In this document: piece by piece, positions 25,431-34,154 of the stretch
Numbering within the stretch: position 1 is the first letter of the stretch
Layout of the letters: every line of letters starts with the position of its first letter
NCBI RefSeq assembly: GCF_041431135.1
Contig: NZ_CP107799.1
Location: 1,488,001 to 1,552,000 of the forward strand
Source of the DNA: Streptomyces sp. NBC_00554
GTDB taxonomy: Bacteria; Actinomycetota; Actinomycetes; Streptomycetales; Streptomycetaceae
Length of the DNA stretch: 64,000 nt
Direction: 5' to 3'
Program-made: the position numbers and the translations under genes
The notes under the pieces: generated by a model
What the model was told of the DNA's origin: nothing
Seen by the model: only the letters and a program-made list of their open reading frames with translations
Databases searched by the model: none

Positions 25431-26672
25431 ATGACGACCATCGTCTGCCCCTACTGCTTCACCTCCGACCGCGCCTCCCGGCTGGCCTACCGCTGCCTGA
25501 TGGCGCGTACCGGTGTGCGCGGTGCGGCGCCCTGCGCGCCCGAACCGGACGGCAGGTGGGCGGCGTTCACCGGTGCTCCGGCCGGCGGGCCCGCCGCCCA
25601 GCGCGGTCCCTGCTTCGACGCGCCGCGCGGCCTGCGCACCGGGCGCGGGCGCGCGCCCTGCCCCGCGTGCGGTGTGGGCACCCCGGTGCGGGTCTGCCGC
25701 AACTGCCACAACGACCTGCCCAGCGACTACTGCGACCAGAGCAGCCGGATCATCGCCCTGATCGGCCCGAAGAGTGCGGGAAAGAGCACCTACGTCACCG
25801 TGCTCGCCCACGAGTTGCGCAACAGGGTGGGGCGGGAGTTCAACGCGGCCCTGGCCAGCATGGGCAGCGCGACACAGCAGCGGTACCGGGCCATGGAGGA
25901 CGACCTCTACCACCGGCTGCTGCTGCCCGGGCCCACCCAGCCGGCCGCCATGCGCTTCAACGACCCGCTGATCTTCCGGCTGAGCACACCTCGGCACGGA
26001 GTGGGCGGTCTGCGCGACGGCAGCAGGCACACCGCCCTGGTGTTCTTCGACGCGGCGGGCGAGGACCTGGCCAGTGCCGAGGCCATGGACCGCTACACCG
26101 CCTATCTGGCCGCGGCCGACGGCGTCATCCTGCTGGTGGACCCACTGCAGTTGCGGACCGTACGGGAGCAACTGCCGGAGCTGGCAGGGCAGTTGCCGCC
26201 GGTGGAGACCGCCCCGGAGCAGATAGCCGCCGACCTCGCCGCCCAGTTGCGCGGCCGCCGCAGAGGCGAGGGCAAGGGCAAGGTCACCACACCGCTGGCG
26301 GTGGCGATCACCAAGAGCGACGTCCTGAGTGCCTGGCTGCCACACGGATCGACCCTCGGCCGTCCGGCCGTCCGCGCGGGAGCCCTGGACGACAGCGACC
26401 GGGTCGCCGTGGACCAGGACGCGCGGGCCCTCCTCGACGAGTGGGACGGCGGGGTGCTCTACCGCCAACTCGACCGGGACTTCGCCGAGTTCTCACTCTT
26501 CTGCCTCTCCGCGCTCGGTTCGCCACCGCCCGCCGAATCACCTTCGGACGCCCCGAAGTCGGGGCCCCGGCCGCTGCGCGTCGAGGATCCACTGCTGTGG
26601 CTGCTCGGCCGGCGCGGCCTGCTTCCCGTCCGCACGGCCCGTACCGCCCGGAAGGGACGTGAGCCCCGATGA
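25431..26672 (+). CDS. Zn-ribbon TRAFAC-type GTPase (first)
   Basis: 413 residues. Cys pairs at the N-terminus (CPYC, residues 5-8) and about 78-95 (CPAC, CRNC) suggest Zn ribbons. They precede a P-loop GTPase: Walker A GPKSAGKST (about 110-118), a switch-II-like DAAGED, and an NKxD-like TKSD. The segment between carries HTALVFFDAAGEDLAS and DGVILLVDPLQL, typical of TRAFAC GTPases coupled to GAP1 proteins. It overlaps the GAP1-like gene downstream (ATGA). Cytosolic. Likely the nucleotide switch of the system; the trigger is unknown. Confidence 0.78.
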   Translation: MTTIVCPYCFTSDRASRLAYRCLMARTGVRGAAPCAPEPDGRWAAFTGAPAGGPAAQRGPCFDAPRGLRTGRGRAPCPACGVGTPVRVCRNCHNDLPSDYCDQSSRIIALIGPKSAGKSTYVTVLAHELRNRVGREFNAALASMGSATQQRYRAMEDDLYHRLLLPGPTQPAAMRFNDPLIFRLSTPRHGVGGLRDGSRHTALVFFDAAGEDLASAEAMDRYTAYLAAADGVILLVDPLQLRTVREQLPELAGQLPPVETAPEQIAADLAAQLRGRRRGEGKGKVTTPLAVAITKSDVLSAWLPHGSTLGRPAVRAGALDDSDRVAVDQDARALLDEWDGGVLYRQLDRDFAEFSLFCLSALGSPPPAESPSDAPKSGPRPLRVEDPLLWLLGRRGLLPVRTARTARKGREPR

Positions 26673-29218
26673 CGCTCCGTCAACTGCACTACACCTCCGC
26701 CCCACCCGGCCCCGACGGCTCCGGTTTCCGCTTCACCGCCACGAGCCCGGACACCGACCCCGCTCAGCTGCGGCTGGCCGAACCACTCCTTGGCTACGAG
26801 CCGCCGCGCGACGCCCCGGCCAGGCCGACCGAGGCCGAACTGCCCGCCTTCCCCGTCGCGTTCGGCTTCAGCCTGCTGCCCGACGGCACCGGAGTGCTCA
26901 GCCGTACGCGCTACACAGGCGCCGACTACAGCGGCCGCTACGGCAACTTCCACGCGCACGCCCTGCTGGTCCCGCCGGGCGCCAGGCTGCCCGGCCGGAT
27001 GCTGCCCATCGCTGCCTGGGAGTCGCCGGACTGGCGGAGCGTCACGCCGGTGGACGGTGCGCCGCCGCTGGAGGCGCTGAGCCCGGGCGACCGGATCGGA
27101 CGGCAGCAGCTCACGGCCTTCGCCCGGCGCCGGTCCGAACGCCTCGCGCCGTTCCTGTCGGACGTGCGGCGGCTGTTCGAGGACGAGCGGGCGCCCACCC
27201 TGGTGATGGTCGAGGAGGGTGCGGAGGAAGTCGCCCTGTGGGTCGCCCTGGCCTGTGCGGCGCTGCCGCCCGCCTACGCGCCGACGCTGACCTTCACCAC
27301 GTACACCCGTCGCCCCTACCTCGCCGAACAGCAGATCGTGGGGGTGCTCGCGGACGCCGAATTCGGGTACGCCGCTGCCGACCTGGGCCACCAGTTCCGC
27401 TTCCACCACTGCCTCGGCGGCACCTCGAGCGAGCCCCGCACCGCGCCCTGGGCGGAGGTGGCCGCCCGCGTCTGGCTGGCAGGCCGGCCCGACCTCCTGA
27501 TGCGGGCGGCGGCCGACGCGCCCTTCGACACGGAGGTACTGGCGTCCCACGCGCTGTACGAGGGCATCCCCCTGGAGTCGGCCGGCCGGGCCGCCGGCAC
27601 CGCGTGGGCGCTGAGCCACGCGGACCAGCGGGACGAGGTCTTCTGGCAGCGTTTCCTGGAGACCCTGCTCGCCGAGGACGCCGACGGCACCGGATCCGAC
27701 GCGCTGCCCGGGCTGCTGGACGCCCTCGCTGCCCGGTGGCCGCCCGAGGTCACCGAACCCCTGGCGCGCGGCACGGTGCGCGCCGTGATCGACGGCCGGG
27801 GCGCGGTGCCCGGCAGTCTCCGCTCGGCGCTGACCCCGGATGCCTGTGTCGAGCTCGCCCGGGAGCTGGGTCCCCGGCTCACCGTCCTGCTCGCCGATCC
27901 CGACGTGCCGACCGAGCGGCTCCTCACCCTGCTGAGTCTGGGCGAAACGCTGGCCACCGACCTCGTCGGACACCCGCCGCCGGCCGCGCCGGGAGTGCGG
28001 CTGGCCGACCATCTGCTGGCGCGCGCCGCGGACGGCTCCCCCGGTTCCGGCCCGTCCGCCCGCGAAGTGGCGGCCGCGGTGTCCGGGCCCGGGTCGCGGG
28101 GAGTGCGCGGCGCCCTGCTCGACCGCCTCAACGACGTGGCCCTGTCCGGCGACCCGATCCCGGTGGTTCCCGTACTGGCCGGCCTGGACGCCACGCTGGA
28201 CCCGGCCGAGCTGGCCGACTATCCCCATCTGCGCGCGGTCGCGGCCGCCGGACGCGGGACGCGGGATCCCGACAGCGGACTGCGGATGATGAACCGGCTG
28301 ATCCGGGAGGCCAAGTGGCAGGAAGCCGCCGATCCGTCCGTCCTGCGGACCGCCTTCCTGCTGACCTGGCCCGGGCGGCGGCCGTCGATGGACGACGCGC
28401 TGATGCTCCTTGCCCAGACCCCGCCGGATCTGCTGACGGCCAGTGGTCTCGATCACCAACTGGCCCGCACCGCGCTCGCCGCCGACGCCTCCGACCCGGA
28501 CGCCCCCGAAGTGGCCCGGAAACTGCTGTCCGCCCTGCCACCGGGCATCGGGCTGACCGAACCGCGTGTGCGTGACGGACTGAACCTGCTGCTGCACGCC
28601 GAGGACATCCGCACCGGCCAGGCCGAGCGCGGCTTCACCTCGTACGCCATCGCGCTGCGCGACCGGGCCCGCCCGCTGGACGACAGCCTGGAACGCAGGC
28701 TGGCCCGCGGTCTCGTGGCCCGCATCCTCAGCGGCGCCGCCCCCGAGGCCAGGGTCCGCCCGGGCGTGGCCGGGATGCTGCTCAAGGACGAGCTGGAGCA
28801 ACTCGTGCGCTACGGCGACGAGGGCCTGATGGACACCTACGAGGCAGAGGCCCGGAGTTCGGTGACCCTTGACCGGCTGCAGCGCGACCCCTGTCACCTG
28901 GCGGCCCTGTTCATCGCGTGGAACAGCTTCGGCGACTTCAACCCGGCCTGGGACCGCGTCCGGCTCCGCCTGCTCGACCAGTTCCTGAAACCGGCCGTAC
29001 GCAGACTGCCGGAACCCCATCTGTCGGCGGCCGAGTCGGAGCTGGCCGAGGTGAGTGGCACCTGGGCCGACCGGTGGCGGGACTGGTATCGGCCTGGCCT
29101 GGCCCGCCGCTGGGGGCGCCGGCGCGGATCCGGAGCCGGCGGCGGCCGCCCGTCGAAGAGCTGGCGGGACGCGGGCCCCGGCACGGTGGAGACGCAACCG
29201 GGAGCGGAGGAACACTGA
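26669..29218 (+). CDS. GTPase-associated protein 1 (GAP1)-like protein
   Basis: 849 residues. The N-terminal part (about 1-200: LRQLHYTSAPPGPDGSGFRF, GFSLLPDGTG, GRYGNFHAHALLVP) matches the GAP1-N2-type module; the long remainder is mostly helical Leu/Ala/Arg-rich sequence (GAP1-M-like and C-terminal parts). Such proteins occur next to TRAFAC GTPases in predicted bacterial conflict systems, from comparative genomics by Burroughs and Aravind; no activity has been shown that I know of. Its ATG overlaps the GTPase stop and its stop overlaps the next ATG (TGATG), so it is tightly coupled between two GTPase genes. Confidence 0.75.
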   Translation: MTLRQLHYTSAPPGPDGSGFRFTATSPDTDPAQLRLAEPLLGYEPPRDAPARPTEAELPAFPVAFGFSLLPDGTGVLSRTRYTGADYSGRYGNFHAHALLVPPGARLPGRMLPIAAWESPDWRSVTPVDGAPPLEALSPGDRIGRQQLTAFARRRSERLAPFLSDVRRLFEDERAPTLVMVEEGAEEVALWVALACAALPPAYAPTLTFTTYTRRPYLAEQQIVGVLADAEFGYAAADLGHQFRFHHCLGGTSSEPRTAPWAEVAARVWLAGRPDLLMRAAADAPFDTEVLASHALYEGIPLESAGRAAGTAWALSHADQRDEVFWQRFLETLLAEDADGTGSDALPGLLDALAARWPPEVTEPLARGTVRAVIDGRGAVPGSLRSALTPDACVELARELGPRLTVLLADPDVPTERLLTLLSLGETLATDLVGHPPPAAPGVRLADHLLARAADGSPGSGPSAREVAAAVSGPGSRGVRGALLDRLNDVALSGDPIPVVPVLAGLDATLDPAELADYPHLRAVAAAGRGTRDPDSGLRMMNRLIREAKWQEAADPSVLRTAFLLTWPGRRPSMDDALMLLAQTPPDLLTASGLDHQLARTALAADASDPDAPEVARKLLSALPPGIGLTEPRVRDGLNLLLHAEDIRTGQAERGFTSYAIALRDRARPLDDSLERRLARGLVARILSGAAPEARVRPGVAGMLLKDELEQLVRYGDEGLMDTYEAEARSSVTLDRLQRDPCHLAALFIAWNSFGDFNPAWDRVRLRLLDQFLKPAVRRLPEPHLSAAESELAEVSGTWADRWRDWYRPGLARRWGRRRGSGAGGGRPSKSWRDAGPGTVETQPGAEEH

Positions 29219-30861
29219 TGTCGCCGAGCGATCTCTTCTCCGGCTCCCCGTGGGTGTCGGCCCTCGTCGTCCTGCTCTTCATACAGTCGCCGGTCATCGT
29301 CTGGAACCTGCTGCGTTCCGCTCCCGTCGCGTACGCGCGGTTCGTCGCGGAGACCGGCAAGAGCCTGGGTCCGTGGCGGCCCGGAACCTATGACGCCCGG
29401 GTGCGGCCGCCCGGCGGAACCGAACCCGCCTACCGGGCCTATTGGGCACAGCAGGCGTGGACGGACGCCGTCAGCGCCACGGCGGTGGGCGCGACCGACA
29501 TCTGGCGGCGCGTGGTGGACGTATGGATGAAGGACCGGGTCCGCTCGATGTGGAACCTGTACCGGAAACCGTACGGGAGGCGGGAGACGTGGGAGGTGCT
29601 CTTCCTGCGGTTCTTCAGCGTCGGCGTCGCCCTGGGCGCGCTCCTCGGCAGCCTCGCCGCCGCCGCGACCGCCGCCGCCACGACGCTGGTGTTCGGGGTG
29701 CTGCTCGGCGCCGGCTGTACCGCACTGGTCCTGGCCGCCCTGTGCCTGCGCGGCATCGACTCGGGCCGGCTGGTCGTGGGACGGATCCGGATGAAGTGCC
29801 CCCACCCGGGGTGCTATCACTCGGTGGCGCTCCCCGTGTACCGGTGTCCCGGCTGCCGCCATCCGCACCGTTCGCTGCGGCCCGGCCGCTACGGCGTCCT
29901 GCGCCGCGTCTGCGAATGCGGCCAGGTGCTCCGTACCAGCTTCCTCACCGGGCGGCACCGGCTCGACGCCGAGTGCCCCGAGTGCTCCCTCCCGCTCCCG
30001 GACGGCCTCGGCTCGGCCCGGCTCGTTCATGTGCCGCTGATCGGCGGCACGTCCTCGGGCAAGTCGATGCTGCTGCAGGCGATGGTCGCCGGGCTGCTCG
30101 CGCGGATGAACGGCGGGGAGTTCTCGGTCCGGTTCGCCCGGGACGCGGACCGCCGCGAGTACGAACGCGACGCGGCCCAGCTGGCGTCCGGCGGGGGCAT
30201 CGGCAAGACGACGGCCGTCCAGCCGACCGCGGTCATGCTGTACGTCGGGAAGCGCTACCGCAAGCGGCTGCTGTACCTGTACGACCCACGGGGCGAGAAC
30301 CTCGAATCCCACGAGCGGCTGCGCGAGCAGGAGTATCTCGCCCATGCCGACGCCCTCGTGCTGGTCGTGGACGCGCTGGCCGACCCTTCGGTCTACGACG
30401 GGCTGCCTCCCGACGAACGGACGCGGGCCGATCTGGCCTCCCCTTCGGCGGAGAGCCCGATGCACACCTACGAACGGCTTTCCGGTGAACTGGCCGCCAT
30501 GTCGGGACGCCGCCGGCAGACTCCGGTGGCGGTCGTGGTGACCAAGAAGGACGTGCTCCACCGACTGGACTCACTGCCGACACTGACCGACGGCGTCGAC
30601 GGCTGGCTGCGGGCGGTGGGGCTGGAGAATCTGGTGCGCGGCCTCGAACACGACTTCGGGGCCTGCCGGTTCACCGCGCTGAGTGCGCAGGACGCCGTCG
30701 GCACACAGCCCCACCCGGCCGAACGGCGGCATGCGGCGGAGCCGGTCCTGTGGCTTCTGCGCCGGACCGGACTGCGGATCAAGAAGGCGCGCCCGGCGGT
30801 TGCCTCCGGTCGGATTCCGCCACGGCCGACGACGGATCCGGGTGTTGCCGAAAGCTCCTGA
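29218..30861 (+). CDS. Membrane-anchored Zn-ribbon GTPase (second)
   Basis: 547 residues. One membrane segment is near the N-terminus (about 12-30) and two hydrophobic helices lie at about 140-190 (LGALLGSLAAAAT, VLLGAGCTALVLAALCL). These are followed by Zn-binding Cys pairs (CPHPGC, CPGC, CECG, CPEC; about 200-260) and a GTPase domain: Walker A GGTSSGKSM (about 277-285), DPRGEN as switch II, and TKKD as the base-specificity motif. It should sit at the inner face of the membrane. A 74-base gap and the tiny membrane-peptide gene follow. Same family as the first GTPase but with membrane insertion added. Confidence 0.78.
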   Translation: MSPSDLFSGSPWVSALVVLLFIQSPVIVWNLLRSAPVAYARFVAETGKSLGPWRPGTYDARVRPPGGTEPAYRAYWAQQAWTDAVSATAVGATDIWRRVVDVWMKDRVRSMWNLYRKPYGRRETWEVLFLRFFSVGVALGALLGSLAAAATAAATTLVFGVLLGAGCTALVLAALCLRGIDSGRLVVGRIRMKCPHPGCYHSVALPVYRCPGCRHPHRSLRPGRYGVLRRVCECGQVLRTSFLTGRHRLDAECPECSLPLPDGLGSARLVHVPLIGGTSSGKSMLLQAMVAGLLARMNGGEFSVRFARDADRREYERDAAQLASGGGIGKTTAVQPTAVMLYVGKRYRKRLLYLYDPRGENLESHERLREQEYLAHADALVLVVDALADPSVYDGLPPDERTRADLASPSAESPMHTYERLSGELAAMSGRRRQTPVAVVVTKKDVLHRLDSLPTLTDGVDGWLRAVGLENLVRGLEHDFGACRFTALSAQDAVGTQPHPAERRHAAEPVLWLLRRTGLRIKKARPAVASGRIPPRPTTDPGVAESS

Positions 30862-30935
30862 CGGCAGCTCAGAGCCACGAGTATCTTCGATGAGGCAGCC
30901 CGGAAATGGGCGAGTCTGCGGAGGGGGAGCCGGAG

Positions 30936-31061
30936 ATGACGCAGGTGCCCACCCACGTGTGCCGGCAGCGCCGCGTGATTCTCGGGATGTTCGCGGTGTC
31001 GGTGGCTGCCGTCCTGCTGCTCCCCCTGGGCGCCCTGGTCCTCGCTCTCACGAACGGATAG
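30936..31061 (+). CDS. 41-residue single-span membrane peptide
   Basis: The frame ATG 30936 to TAG 31061 encodes a basic, Cys-containing head (MTQVPTHVCRQRRV) followed by one hydrophobic helix (about residues 15-38: ILGMFAVSVAAVLLLPLGAL) and a short polar tail. gagggggagccggag precedes the ATG, giving a strong ribosome site. It has the same orientation as and is embedded in the GTPase-kinase operon. Charge distribution suggests an N-in, C-out orientation. Small one-helix proteins are common effectors or regulators in signalling and toxin systems; function unknown here. Confidence 0.6.
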   Translation: MTQVPTHVCRQRRVILGMFAVSVAAVLLLPLGALVLALTNG

Positions 31062-31119
31062 CCGATCGGGCGGACAGCGCGCATCGGGCGGATGGCCGAT
31101 CAGGCGGACAGCCGATCAG
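31061..31119. repeat. Degenerate short tandem repeats between peptide and vWA genes
   Basis: Copies of GCCGATCRGGCGGACA at 31061-31076 and 31095-31110, a diverged copy GCATCGGGCGGATG at 31081-31094, and a partial GCCGATCAG at 31111-31119. The array fills nearly the whole gap and contains short inverted GCCGATC/GATCGGC possibilities. It may be a structured leader or a slippage product. Confidence 0.6.
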
Positions 31120-31136
31120 ACTGAGGGGGACGAACC

Positions 31137-31841
31137 GTGAGCGATATCCCAGGCGGAGCGATGGCCAGCCGTCCGGTCCATTTCTTCTGGATACTGGACA
31201 CCTCGTATTCCATGGGGGTCAACGGAAAGATCGGCGCGCTCAACTTCGCCATCAAGGAGGCCCTGCCCGAGATGCGGGCGGTGGCCAAGGACAATCCGGC
31301 GGCCTCGCTGATGGTGCGGGCCCTCACCTTCTCCACCAGCGCGCGCTGGCAGCAGCCGACCTCCACACCGGTGGACGACTTCCACTGGCAGGACGTCCAG
31401 CCGGACGGCATCACCAATCTCGGCGAGGCCTTGAAGCTGGTGGCCCGTGAGCTGGAGATGCCGCCCATGCCGGAGCGGGCCCTGAAGCCGGTCCTAGCGC
31501 TGGTCTCGGACGGGCAGCCCACCGACGACTGGCGCTCCGGTCTCAGAGCGGTCGACGCGACGCCCTGGGGCAAGCGCGCGGTGCGGGTCTCGATCGGCAT
31601 CGGCGAGGACGTCGACCGGGCCATGCTCAAGGAGTTCCTCGCCAACCCGGAGCTGGAGCCGTTCGACGCCAACAGCCCCAAGCAACTGGCCGCCGCCATC
31701 CGCTGGGCCTCGACGGTGGCCGTCAAGGCGGCCTCCACCCCGGTCGCGGCCGCGGCCGACAACAAGACGCTGGGCGGCGGGTACGCGCCCTACGCCCCGC
31801 CCACCGTGACGACGGCCGACGACGATGACGACGTGTGGTGA
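31137..31841 (+). CDS. TerY-like von Willebrand A domain protein
   Basis: 234 residues from the GTG at 31137 (an in-frame ATG at 31161 is an alternative). vWA fold with the MIDAS sequence DTSYS (residues 21-25), the later metal-site Thr in GITNLGEAL and Asp in VSDGQPTDD. The closest type is TerY (YfbK-like), the vWA protein that in Ter-type systems is genomically linked with a PP2C phosphatase and a protein kinase. It ends in an Ala/Thr-rich tail with five consecutive acidic residues. It overlaps the PP2C gene by 4 bases (GTGA). It likely scaffolds the kinase/phosphatase pair through metal-dependent binding. Confidence 0.85.
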   Translation: MSDIPGGAMASRPVHFFWILDTSYSMGVNGKIGALNFAIKEALPEMRAVAKDNPAASLMVRALTFSTSARWQQPTSTPVDDFHWQDVQPDGITNLGEALKLVARELEMPPMPERALKPVLALVSDGQPTDDWRSGLRAVDATPWGKRAVRVSIGIGEDVDRAMLKEFLANPELEPFDANSPKQLAAAIRWASTVAVKAASTPVAAAADNKTLGGGYAPYAPPTVTTADDDDDVW

Positions 31842-32788
31842 CCGTGCCCGGCGCGGCTGAAGCGACCGGCCTGTCCTCGGGTGACCACTGGCGGATCCTC
31901 TGCGAACACGTGATGGGCCCGCACAAGAAGAACTACCAGGACTGCGTGTACGCCGACCTGGTCCCCGGCCAGGACGCCGCGGTGCTGGCGGTCGCCGACG
32001 GACACGGCTCGGCCGCCCATGCCCACAGCGATGTGGGCGCCCGCTACGCGGTGGAGATCTTCGGCCGGCTGGGCAAGGAGTTCGCGGAACGCGCCCTCGG
32101 CTCACTGCCCCTGCCCCGGCTCAAGGCCGACGCCCGGGACCGGATGCCCCGCGAGCTGGTCCGGTGCTGGCAGGACGAGGTCCTGGAGCACGCCCGCCGC
32201 AACGCCACCGGGCCGGGCCCTGTGCCGCCCGCCCCGGAAGGTGTGCGGCAACAGGATCTGGTGCCGTACGGGACGACGCTCATCGGTGCCGTCATCACCC
32301 CGGGGCTCCTGGTGGGCTGGCAGCTCGGGGACGGCGAGCTGGCGATGGTCGACCCGCGGGGGAAGATCCGGCTGCCGCTCGATTCGGGCCGGCCGGAACT
32401 GGGCGACGAGACGGACTCGTTGTGCAGCCGGCAGGCCTGGGACCTGATGCGGGTGCACTGGTCCCCGATCACCGCCGCGGACAGTTCGCCCGCGCTGGTG
32501 CTGCTGTCGACGGACGGGCTCTCCAAGAGCTTCGTGGACCGCCAGGGCTACCAGGACTTCGTCCGGGGCACTTATGAACGGCTGCGGGAGCAGGGCCCCT
32601 CGGCGGTCGCGGACGATCTGCCCAAGTGGCTGGCCCAGGCGGCGAAGTACTCGGGCGACGACACGACGGTGGCCGCGGCCTGGCGGGCCGCGGCGGGCCC
32701 GAGCGGCACCGCGGCAAGCCCGAGCGCCACTGCGGCGAGCCCCAGCGGCACCGCGGCGAGCACCTGGACCGGTACGGAGGAAGAATGA
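31838..32788 (+). CDS. PP2C-family serine/threonine phosphatase
   Basis: 316 residues. Metal and catalytic motifs are NYQD (32-35), VADGHGS (52-58), and SGDDTTVAA near residue 272 with the C-terminal metal-binding Asp. The body lacks other domains. A C-terminal low-complexity tail repeats the heptad SPSGTAA-like unit (about 290-310) and ends TWTGTEEE. GTG starts at 31835 and 31838 are both possible; 31838 gives the usual GTGA overlap. It should reverse phosphorylation by the adjacent kinase. Third member of the TerY-PP2C-kinase triad. Confidence 0.88.
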   Translation: MTVPGAAEATGLSSGDHWRILCEHVMGPHKKNYQDCVYADLVPGQDAAVLAVADGHGSAAHAHSDVGARYAVEIFGRLGKEFAERALGSLPLPRLKADARDRMPRELVRCWQDEVLEHARRNATGPGPVPPAPEGVRQQDLVPYGTTLIGAVITPGLLVGWQLGDGELAMVDPRGKIRLPLDSGRPELGDETDSLCSRQAWDLMRVHWSPITAADSSPALVLLSTDGLSKSFVDRQGYQDFVRGTYERLREQGPSAVADDLPKWLAQAAKYSGDDTTVAAAWRAAAGPSGTAASPSATAASPSGTAASTWTGTEEE

Positions 32789-34122
32789 CGAACGGCATGC
32801 TCCCCACTGGCACCACGCTCACCGACGAGGACGGCGCGGGTGTCATGATCGTCGGTCTCCTGGGTTCCGGGGGCCAGGGAGAGGTCTACCGGGTGCGCAC
32901 CCCCGCCGGGGAGCGTGCCCTGAAGTGGTACTACCCCGGCTGCGCCACCGATCAGCAACTGCAGATCGTGGAGGATCTGGTGGGCCGCGGGTTCACCGAC
33001 GAGCGGTTCCTCTGGCCCCAGCAGGTCGTATCGGACAACGCCGGGGGCTTCGGCTATCTGATGGACCTGCGCCCGGACCGCTTCCGGGGTCTGCCGGAGC
33101 TCTTCCGCCGCCAAGTGAGCGTCCATTACCAGGAGTTGGTGACCGCCGGGATCCACATGGTGGAGGCGTACAAGGCCCTGCACTCCAGAGGAGTCGCCTA
33201 CCGCGACATCTCCTGGGGCAACATCTTCTTCGACCCGGCCACCGGGGACGTACTGGTCTGCGACAACGACAACGCGGTGGTGGAGGGGGCCGTCTCGGGC
33301 ATCGCAGGGACGATGGAGTTCATGGCCCCGGAGTTGGTGCGCGGCGACGACGGCGCGACACCAAGCACTCAGACGGACCTGCACTCCCTGGCCGTACTCC
33401 TCTTCATGCTGCTGATGAACCATCACCCCCTGAAGGGCGTCGCGGAGTTGCGGATCCGCTGCCTTGACGAGGCCGCCGAGAAGAAGCTGTACGGCACGAA
33501 CCCGGTGTTCGTCTTCGATCCCGCCGATCAGTCCAACCGCCCCGACGCGCACGAGCAGACCACCGTGCTGGCCACCTGGGGCGCCGCGCCTCCCGCCCTG
33601 CAGGATCTGTTCGTGCACAGTTTCACGGAGGGGCTCAGGGAGCCGTCCCGGCGAGTGCGCGAGTCGCAGTGGCGGGAGACGCTGAGCAAGATCCGCGACA
33701 CCATCGTGATCTGCTCCGACTGCGGCCGGCAGAACATGACCGAGCCCGACTCCCAGACCGGCCCCTCCTGTTGGAGCTGCGGAAAGACCCTGGTCATGCC
33801 CGCCTGGCTGGTGGTCACCACCGCGCATCCGCGCACCGTCCGCACGGTTCGGCTCGGCCGGGACGCCCGGCTCTACGGCCATCATCTGGAGGCGGAGCCC
33901 AAGCGCCACGACTACTCCCCCGGCGCGGTCATCGCGGAACTGTCGGAGAACCCCAAGCGCCCCGGCCAGTTCGGGCTGACCAACCGCTCCCAGGAGACCT
34001 GGCACGCCCGCCGTACGGACGGCACGGCGCACGAGGTCGAACCCGGCCGCTCGGTCTCGCTGCGGCCGGGGCTCGGGGTGGATCTGGGCGGCGGGGCGGA
34101 GGCCGTGGTGCACTCGTCCTGA
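32785..34122 (+). CDS. Protein kinase with C-terminal Zn ribbon (TerY-P triad kinase)
   Basis: 445 residues. The kinase domain (about 20-300) has G-loop GSGGQGEVY (27-35), Lys47, catalytic loop YRDISWGN (139-146) with Asp141, and DND (160-162) in the DFG position. A Cys-x2-Cys pair (CSDC, about 312-315, and CWSC) forms a probable Zn ribbon, followed by a beta-rich tail of about 110 residues. Kinase + Zn ribbon next to TerY-like and PP2C genes is the organisation described for TerY-P triads. It overlaps the phosphatase by ATGA. No membrane segment or PASTA repeats. Confidence 0.87.
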   Translation: MTNGMLPTGTTLTDEDGAGVMIVGLLGSGGQGEVYRVRTPAGERALKWYYPGCATDQQLQIVEDLVGRGFTDERFLWPQQVVSDNAGGFGYLMDLRPDRFRGLPELFRRQVSVHYQELVTAGIHMVEAYKALHSRGVAYRDISWGNIFFDPATGDVLVCDNDNAVVEGAVSGIAGTMEFMAPELVRGDDGATPSTQTDLHSLAVLLFMLLMNHHPLKGVAELRIRCLDEAAEKKLYGTNPVFVFDPADQSNRPDAHEQTTVLATWGAAPPALQDLFVHSFTEGLREPSRRVRESQWRETLSKIRDTIVICSDCGRQNMTEPDSQTGPSCWSCGKTLVMPAWLVVTTAHPRTVRTVRLGRDARLYGHHLEAEPKRHDYSPGAVIAELSENPKRPGQFGLTNRSQETWHARRTDGTAHEVEPGRSVSLRPGLGVDLGGGAEAVVHSS

Positions 34123-34154
34123 ACCGGTGGCCCGTCGGCTTGTGTCGGGTCCGG

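Noticed and set aside
31137..34122. Tellurite-resistance operon
   Set aside because: The vWA, PP2C and kinase trio resembles TerY-P sets, but there are no terD, terC, terB or terZ genes in the window, so a tellurite-specific role is not supported.
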